Part shown: positions 57,660 to 64,000 of the stretch, in pieces
Numbering within the stretch: position 1 is the stretch's first letter
Layout: every line of letters begins with the position of its first letter
NCBI RefSeq assembly: GCF_009017415.1
Contig: NC_092406.1
Coordinates: 1,364,001 to 1,428,000 of the forward strand
Length of the DNA stretch: 64,000 nt
Direction: 5' to 3'
Origin: Aspergillus flavus
Lineage: Eukaryota; Ascomycota; Eurotiomycetes; Eurotiales; Aspergillaceae
Translations under genes and position numbers: made by a program
The notes under the pieces: generated by a model
Databases searched by the model: none
What the model saw: only the letters and a program-made list of their open reading frames with translations
What the model was told of the DNA's origin: nothing

Positions 57660-58959
57660 ATGGCTTCAACGTTAAGCTGTCCAAGGGCTTATGTGATATG
57701 ACAACGAGACAACTTGAAGGATGAAGAAACGGGCTCTTAGCTTAGGGGTTGTACCTACTTATTGCATTGTGTACATCTGAATGCAGACAGACACTTGAAC
57801 AATGTTGAGTACCTTGATGTCTATAGGTCGGCGTTTTGCCTTAGTGCGTAAGCCCTAGTTATTATTGTAATGCAGTAATACTTATTATGATATATAGAAG
57901 TACTCCTTGAGAGACATTAATGACGATCTGTGGTTGCTGATGCTCAGTTTTTTCTGGCCTTTAGGTCGAGTTCTCTTGATCGTTGCCACGTAGATACATT
58001 GATGAGAGGGGCCGGACTCTAGTACGAATCCTTAGCGCCGGTCTAATATTTTGTGGCTGGCTGAAGGTTCCTTCTTCCGATCTTAGTGCGGGGCACTCAC
58101 CCTATACCGTATTCCAGAATTATTAGTATAGTTCTGCTATTAAGCGATAACCTAGTATAATATAAGACGATATGAGATCTACATATGGGAGATAAGAATG
58201 TCTATACACAAAGAGAATCAACTGAACGTTACACTTCTCTACTGTTACACAGTTATGCACATATTAAAACTCGATATATATATAAATAAACTCAAGCCTT
58301 CCGAAGCACTACAGGATCTAGATCGGTATACTAGTAAATAATAGTTATATTGCGACTCTGAGGACTTATTAAAAGTACTGAATTATATTATGATCGAATT
58401 GATATAAGATCTTAACAATATAAACTGTCTCATTACTGGTCATGATTGTCCCATGATTGTCCTTCCCAGTCACCTGACTCATTCACGTGTACTCCGTAGT
58501 TCTGGCCGAAGAGGAAGGCGGCTTTTTGGATCACGAACGATGAACCTGCGACCGTGAAAATGGATTTCCGCCTTATATATTACAGCATCGATATATCTAC
58601 CCAAATTGCCTTTTCTGATGAAAATGAAAATGATACAATGGCGAGACTCTGGTGTGGTTCTCGGCTAAATTTTGCGATACGGTAAAAATCGCTTTTGATG
58701 GAGGTATTGCGCTTCAAGCCGGGGCCTTGCGAATGATACACGATTCAGGGATGGAACTGGCAGGGTGTTCAAATCATTCTGCCGGGTGGTTTGAAGTTCG
58801 GTGACCGACCGCTTGATCGGGATAAAGACCCGGCGTGACTAATGGAGAGTTCAAGATTACTCATCATTCCCGACATTCCCGACACAGAAACCACGCTACC
58901 TATCAAATAATCTTGACATTCCCGACTGATCTACAGATTACCAATGAGATACACCGATA
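57660..58959. other. 1.3-kb upstream region of the third zinc-cluster regulator
   Basis: No gene seen. An AT-rich tract spans about 58090-58440. Three ATTCCCGAC copies lie near the right end and are listed separately. Confidence 0.5.
58866..58926 (+). promoter_or_regulatory. three direct copies of ATTCCCGAC upstream of the third regulator
   Basis: Copies at 58866-58874, 58875-58883 (back to back) and 58918-58926, all in the same orientation and the last one 34 bp before the ATG at 58960. The core CCCGAC equals GTCGGG on the other strand, a CGG-type half-site. Autoregulation by the zinc-cluster protein is a plausible reading. Confidence 0.6.
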
Positions 58960-61097
58960 ATGCGTCTTTCGATATCCTGTGATGCCTGTCGGTAGGTGGT
59001 GATAAGATAAACTCAATTGAGTAGATAGTAACCTCCACTGCAGGCAATCAAAGGTCAAATGTGTCCATGACGGCCACCCTCCCTGTCGGCGATGTCAACG
59101 CCTCAACCGCCAGTCCTGTGTACTCACAGACCCGCGGTCGTCGCCTTTGCGCCCCAGACGAGACTTATTGCGTGTTCAGTCAAAGACAAGACCGGCCTCT
59201 AGGTCGGGAGCAGAAAGCTGTCCGGTGAACGGAAACAATGGCAGACAGTGGTGTCCAGTTGCCACATCTTCCAACCCAATTGCTTCAATTCCCTCGTCCG
59301 TACTCATCAATGCCTGTGACATCTATCGCAAAAAGTTTCCTGTGGCCAACTTCCTTCATTACCCGTCACTGATTGCGGAAATCTCTACGAATTCCTCGTC
59401 GGTGGATTCGGTATTCGTGGCTTCATTACTCGCCCTCTGTGCGCGATTCCTGCCGGAGCATCAGCTGCAACCTGGAGAGATATACGCCGAGTATGCGCGG
59501 GTGCAGTTGGCTCATCGGGCCTTTGAAGGCCCTTCTCTTTACTTGGCACAATCTTTGGTAATCGTTTCGTTATACGAATGGGGGTCGGGCCGCCCTTATA
59601 AGGCGTGGATGTACAGCGGTAGGTAGTATATAGCTCGCATATTCAGCTGAATCGAAGGTTGCTCATACACACGAATAGGAATGGCTACATACATGATTCA
59701 ATCGCTCCTGAAGACTGCAGACGACAGTATGGAACACAATCCGGATGAGTTTCATGCCTCCCAGATTCAATACGAACAGCTAGTCCGCACGTACTGGTGC
59801 TGCTTCGCCCAAGACTGTGAGCTGAGCTCTGGTGCCCGTCAACATTTCGCCCTATCTTTTCGCCAGATATCGGTACCACTACCCATTGGTGACCATGATT
59901 TCAATTTTGGTCGGCGAGCATCTCGTCGCCTGATGCCTGCTAACCTCACCCGAGACTCTCCTCTTTCCGCTGCGATGACCATTGATCACGGCTTGACGAT
60001 CGTCACGCGCGGCTTCGACATTTTTGTGCGTATCCTGCGCTTTGCGAACGAAAGCCGTCGCGGCCGGACATCATCATCGTTGAACACCGAGCTATCGCCG
60101 CAGAAAACATGGGAAAATCTCAAAGAGGAATTGGATGAATGGCGATCCCTGCAGGACGTGACGGTCCGGTATCCAAGTACGAGTGCCCAAGCACATGTGG
60201 CGCTAGGATACGGGGAGCTTTTCGCCTACATCAACTTGGTCTATTTCATGAGGCAAGTCTGACTATTGAATTATACACCCACTGGTACCAAGGCTAACTG
60301 CGACGTCTAGCGTCCTCTTTTTACATCGCGACCGCGTGCTATCAAGTCTAAAGCTTATGCATGACCCGAATCATGATCCACGGGTCGCAACGAACTTGGA
60401 AGAATCCACCTGGTGCGAGGCCGCGATCGAAGAGCTGTTTGAAGCGGCCCAGAATATCGGTGGCATTCTGTCTGCTCTGGAAGCCTCCGGTGCATCAGTA
60501 ATTACTCCTTACGCCGGCTTCAGTGTCTTTGTCGCCGCTCATATCAACATGTACGGCACTGTTTCGCCACGAGGTTACCCAGGGGGCCAAGAGCGGGCTG
60601 AGCAAGAGAAAAGAGGCAATTTTGCATATCTGGAACGACTTTGTGACTTCTGGCCAGTCGGCCATAGCTGGGTATACTGGACTGGTTTCCCGGGTCAGTT
60701 CAACAAGCTAACCGTTTAGTAGTGGCGAACCGTGCAGGAGGCCAGCAAATTCTACGAAACAGCGAAAAGTAACCACGAGCACACAGCTTCTGGCGACCGC
60801 CCGGGCCATCTCACTCTAGCCAGCACACTGGATGAGTATGGAGATATCCGTTGTTCGCGTCCTCGTCATGATATCTCTATATCGCGTAGGCGGGATACAT
60901 CTGGAAGGGATGCCACCATGCCCCAAAATCATGGTCCAACAGGGTGTCCAGCCCATGCCAACATAACCTTTAGTGAACAGGTCATGTTGGATCCACATGA
61001 ACTTGAGACGGAAATGATGCAATGGCCCTTCATCGATGAAACGTGGTCGTCCGGGTTTGATACTGGATTTGATGCTGCATGGCCGAACCCGGGCTAG
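58960..61097 (+). CDS. Zn(II)2Cys6 transcription factor
   Basis: Five exons (58960-58991, 59044-59618, 59679-60252, 60311-60671, 60723-61097) give 638 aa. The first exon is only 32 nt and encodes MRLSISCDAC; joining it completes the zinc cluster CDACRQSKVKC with CRRCQRLNRQSC. The fungal-specific domain includes IYRKKFPVANFLHYPSL, SLYEWGSGRPYKAWMYSG and VRTYWCCFAQDCELSSG. Intron 3 starts with GCAAGT (60253), a classic GC donor after AG, and ends at 60310. Intron 4 uses GTATAC and ends TTTAGTAG, which removes two in-frame TAG triplets. Three ATTCCCGAC copies lie in the promoter. It may govern the nearby O-methyltransferase, with which it is convergent. Confidence 0.9.
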
Positions 61098-61597
61098 CCA
61101 ATAAAGCTTCGAAGTTGCCAGCAATTGGTCAATACGTTGAGGATGACCAGGGTCTACCTTGCGAACATGGTAGCATGGGGGGCTCTGGATCCACGCTATG
61201 TGGGAAACAAGCCTTTGATTGGCACAGCTCATACGGTAGAAGCCGGATGTGACATACATAGTACAAGGGTTGCGACAGGAAGACATCTTCAATGCCGAGG
61301 CCTGGTGGGTCGCTGGCAGCATCCGGTCACCAAAGGAATTCAACGTGCATGATCAACAGGCATGTTCAAGTTAGGCCCATGGACCTAGTGAGCGGCGTGT
61401 GACACCAACGCGCCAGAGGGATTCCTTATCAGATACCGAGTACAACTAAATCTTCCACCCCTGGTAAGGAATGAAAAAAATACTACGTCAATCAAGATTA
61501 GTGCATATCATCATAATCAGCTAGACATACTCCTCAACGTGGCGGTCTTTACAAACTGACATTCACACATCGGCGAGAGCGATAGCATGCCACAAGC
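61098..61597. other. intergenic region between convergent genes
   Basis: 500 bp of 3' flanks, no gene seen. Confidence 0.5.
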
Positions 61598-63040
61598 TTA
61601 GGCCAACTCCGCCTCAATAATTCCCTGTCCATCCCCCTCGCGGGTCCAGAACTTAGTCACCTTCAGACCGGCAGACTCCAATAGGTTTGTGAATCGCTGG
61701 CGTGTGCGCTCTAGTCCGGAGCAGAAGACCATCACTGCAATATCGGTCATTCCCTCTAGTGCTCGCGCGTTCTTATCGGGGATAATATACTCCTCCATGA
61801 GAACCTTTGAGTAGCCGCGCTCCATGGCAGGGACGAGATTCTTGATGATAAGGCGCGCCTTATCGTCTGACCAGTCGTGGAAGATGTTCCGGAAGTAGTA
61901 GACACGGGCACCTTTAATCGACCTTTGTCAGTAAACCTCACGGTATTCGCAACCGAGAGTAGATCTTTACCTTTAATGGGCTGTTCCTGAGCGAAGAAAT
62001 CATATCCAACCGCATCAATGCCGTTGCCTTCCAGATCGAGGGCGGACCGTGCCTCCTCAATGACCGTGGGCAGATCCTCTAGGACCAACTTACCCGGCGC
62101 CTCAGGGAACCGTTGCTTGAACCCGAGCAGGTCATGTCCGCGACCGCCACCGATATCCACTAGAAGGGGTCCATCCGAGCCTTTGTGAGCACTGGCGAGG
62201 ATCTGATCGGGGATGGGGAACCAGTCGGCCCAGTGAGGACGATCCGCACGCTGGCCTTCCATGAAGGCATTGAAGCGGGTGAGGGCAGCAGGGTTCTCGC
62301 AGAGCCAGGAAAAGCCATCTTGCTTGAAGTTGTGCGCATATTGCAGCGGAGCAAACAAGGGATCCTCGGGACTTTTGTATCCGATGACTTGGAGGTACTC
62401 GGGAACTTTCTGGATGCCGGGAAGGAACTCGAGGAAGCTTTTATTGTGTCGATGGTTAGGTCGAAGAAAGACAACAGGGTAGGGATGCATACAGGGACTC
62501 AACGACACCGATTGACGTCCGCTGGGTCATTTCCTTGGAGAGGGCCGTAGGGAGGTATTCACATGGTTCTGGCTCCTCAGCGAAACCATGGGCTACGAGG
62601 AGACGCATCATACGCTCTATCGAAATAGTCCTTCTGAGTCAACAGATTTGCTGTCTCTATGTGAACCTTGTTGTATACTAACCAACCAATAAAGGATCTG
62701 CGGGCTTCAGGACCGCAAGCTCGTTCAACAGCACGGGGGATGTGGCGTTCGCCAAAGTTGGGAACACATTCAAGTCATGAGCCACCTTAACCGCCATGAC
62801 CACGGTTGGCTGATCGAAATCACATAGTTAGGCCTACTACCGAACGGTTATAATTGATTAACACAAACTCACAGAGTAGGCAATTTTCAAGATCGCATCG
62901 CGAGGCTTTTCTAATGCGCGTGCCAATTTGAGCGCCTTCTCCTGGGCCTCGACCCGAGAAGTATCCGTGGGGTCAGACTGATAAACATCTAGCGATGCTT
63001 GAACCTCTACTAGGAGCTTCTTAATTGTGTTGTGGTCCAT
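61598..63040 (-). CDS. SAM-dependent O-methyltransferase (family 2, COMT-like)
   Basis: Methylates hydroxyl groups of small aromatic or polyketide substrates. Five exons (63040-62873, 62809-62683, 62616-62493, 62437-61971, 61911-61598) give 399 aa, the family's usual length. An N-terminal winged-helix dimerisation part (LANATSPVLLNELA, ERMMRLLVAHGFAEE) is followed by the SAM motif LLVDIGGGRGHDLLGF and the catalytic His in FRNIFHDWSDDKARLIIKN. ILPDKNA-like EEYIIPDKNARALEG also fits. Such enzymes are typical of secondary-metabolite clusters, and a zinc-cluster regulator lies next door, but no polyketide or peptide synthase is present in the window. Confidence 0.93.
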
Positions 63041-64000
63041 GATGTTCTCTGTGGTCAATCCTCGAGTTCTCGCAGGGGGAGAATTTGAAGGCAAGACCTC
63101 TATTCATATGATAAACACGCAGTACTCTAACGGCTACTATCCAACCTATTCCTATACTATAGGATACTATATGCACGATGTGTATCCACTTGCCTGTTCG
63201 ACAACCTGACAGTTGATGCTAGACCGTCACTCGCCAATCATCTCATGCGGCGCATGACGAGACGTCGAGTCCCACAGACTTCTGACGTTCGTTGCGTGCA
63301 CCAGCTTGCTCATCAGCCCGTGTCGTAAAGGGTGAACGGTTCACAATGTGACCTGCGCAACAGACTTTTGGGATACTCGATGGTAATGTTTTACCCTATA
63401 CAGTGGTTCTCTTAAGACTCCGCTTTATACTAATATACAATGTCTCTCAAGCTTTGCTGAGTCTCTGCCATGATTGCTTGTCTGTGATTCAAAATGCCGA
63501 AATGTCTGCACAGCATTCAGGGAGATCCCAGAGCCCGAAGGATTTAGAGCCTTGACACATTTGGTAACCCGTTGCCGTGGTTGCTTGGCGCATGGAACCA
63601 AGGAAGCAATATTCCGTAACGGGCCCACCTGGGATCGCCTCTGGGAAGCCGCCGCCGCGTCAACGATGGAACCATCACAGGGTATTAAGGTTCGCAGGCC
63701 AGGGCGGGATCCACCCGCGCATTGCAGATAACGAATGGCCCCAACCGAGGCATATCAACCTTGTCTATAGTTGGAACTGTTAAGCACGACACGACGCCTC
63801 CATCAGATCACACGGTATGCTCATCCCTTGGCCTGGGCCCTTTGGCTGGTTCAGGGAATGCTTGCTGAGGCTATTGATACTATCGATTGTCACTTGCACT
63901 ACCATAATCTACCAAACCCATTGGCCGCTAATTGAACTGGAACACCATGGCCAATGCCCGATATTCACCACTGTAGTAAAGTGGTGGGACCTACTCGTGC
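63041..64000. other. right end of the window, upstream of the O-methyltransferase
   Basis: 960 bp with no recognised gene; short ORFs only. The O-methyltransferase promoter lies at the left part. A gene could begin beyond the window edge. Confidence 0.45.

Noticed and set aside
60686..60722. A 26-nt intron (GTCAGT..GCTAACC..TTTAG) in the third regulator.
   Set aside because: Too short for splicing; a 51-nt intron from GTATAC at 60672 to TAG at 60722 uses the same branch site and gives a clean frame.
1..64000. CRISPR arrays, bacterial operons, insertion sequences or a replication origin.
   Set aside because: The window is eukaryotic with spliced genes; no spaced repeat array or IS-like element was seen.

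Overview
The window is nuclear DNA from a filamentous ascomycete (Pezizomycotina), most likely of the Aspergillus/Penicillium kind. Genes lie on both strands as single transcription units. They carry many short introns of 45-75 nt with GT..AG ends and CTAAC/CTGAC-like branch points. Three regulators have Zn(II)2Cys6 DNA-binding domains, and two tRNA genes show eukaryotic internal promoters. I rebuilt each spliced model by hand; every intact model sums to a whole number of codons. Without database access the species is not determined.

Layout. 0-10 kb is oxidative metabolism: a peroxisomal acyl-CoA oxidase ending SKL, an aldo/keto reductase, an old-yellow-enzyme oxidoreductase, and an AidB-type acyl-CoA dehydrogenase that also ends SKL. 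11-17 kb has a LaeA-like methyltransferase with a 7-nt micro-exon, a sugar transporter behind two CreA-type sites, and a wrecked haem-dependent aldoxime dehydratase. 19-27 kb has a receptor-L-domain membrane protein, a hotdog thioesterase, a Dabb-domain protein, an SMP-30 gene with an internal deletion, a zinc-cluster regulator and a small secreted cysteine protein. 28-34 kb has a broken sugar transporter, an F-box-like protein, a phosphotransferase gene with one nonsense codon, and tRNA-Gln.

35-42.4 kb looks like a compact carboxylic-acid catabolic cluster: a monocarboxylate-type transporter, a mitochondrial acyl-CoA dehydrogenase divergent from a mitochondrial class III CoA-transferase, and a zinc-cluster regulator. 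44-47 kb has a threonine-aldolase-like enzyme and a dihydroflavonol-reductase-like dehydrogenase. 48-52 kb is a large NLR-like gene (HeLo-NACHT-ankyrin-ZZ) ruined by at least four lesions, then tRNA-Tyr. 52-63 kb has an M3 metallopeptidase, a bulb-type lectin, a third zinc-cluster regulator and an O-methyltransferase.

Two themes stand out. The window is rich in decaying accessory genes (eight broken genes or relics). Many of the premature stops can be explained by C-to-T or G-to-A changes. A 9-bp motif, ATTCCCGAC, recurs as three tandem copies before the third regulator and as a perfect 20-bp palindrome before the threonine-aldolase-like gene, which suggests a shared DNA-binding regulator.
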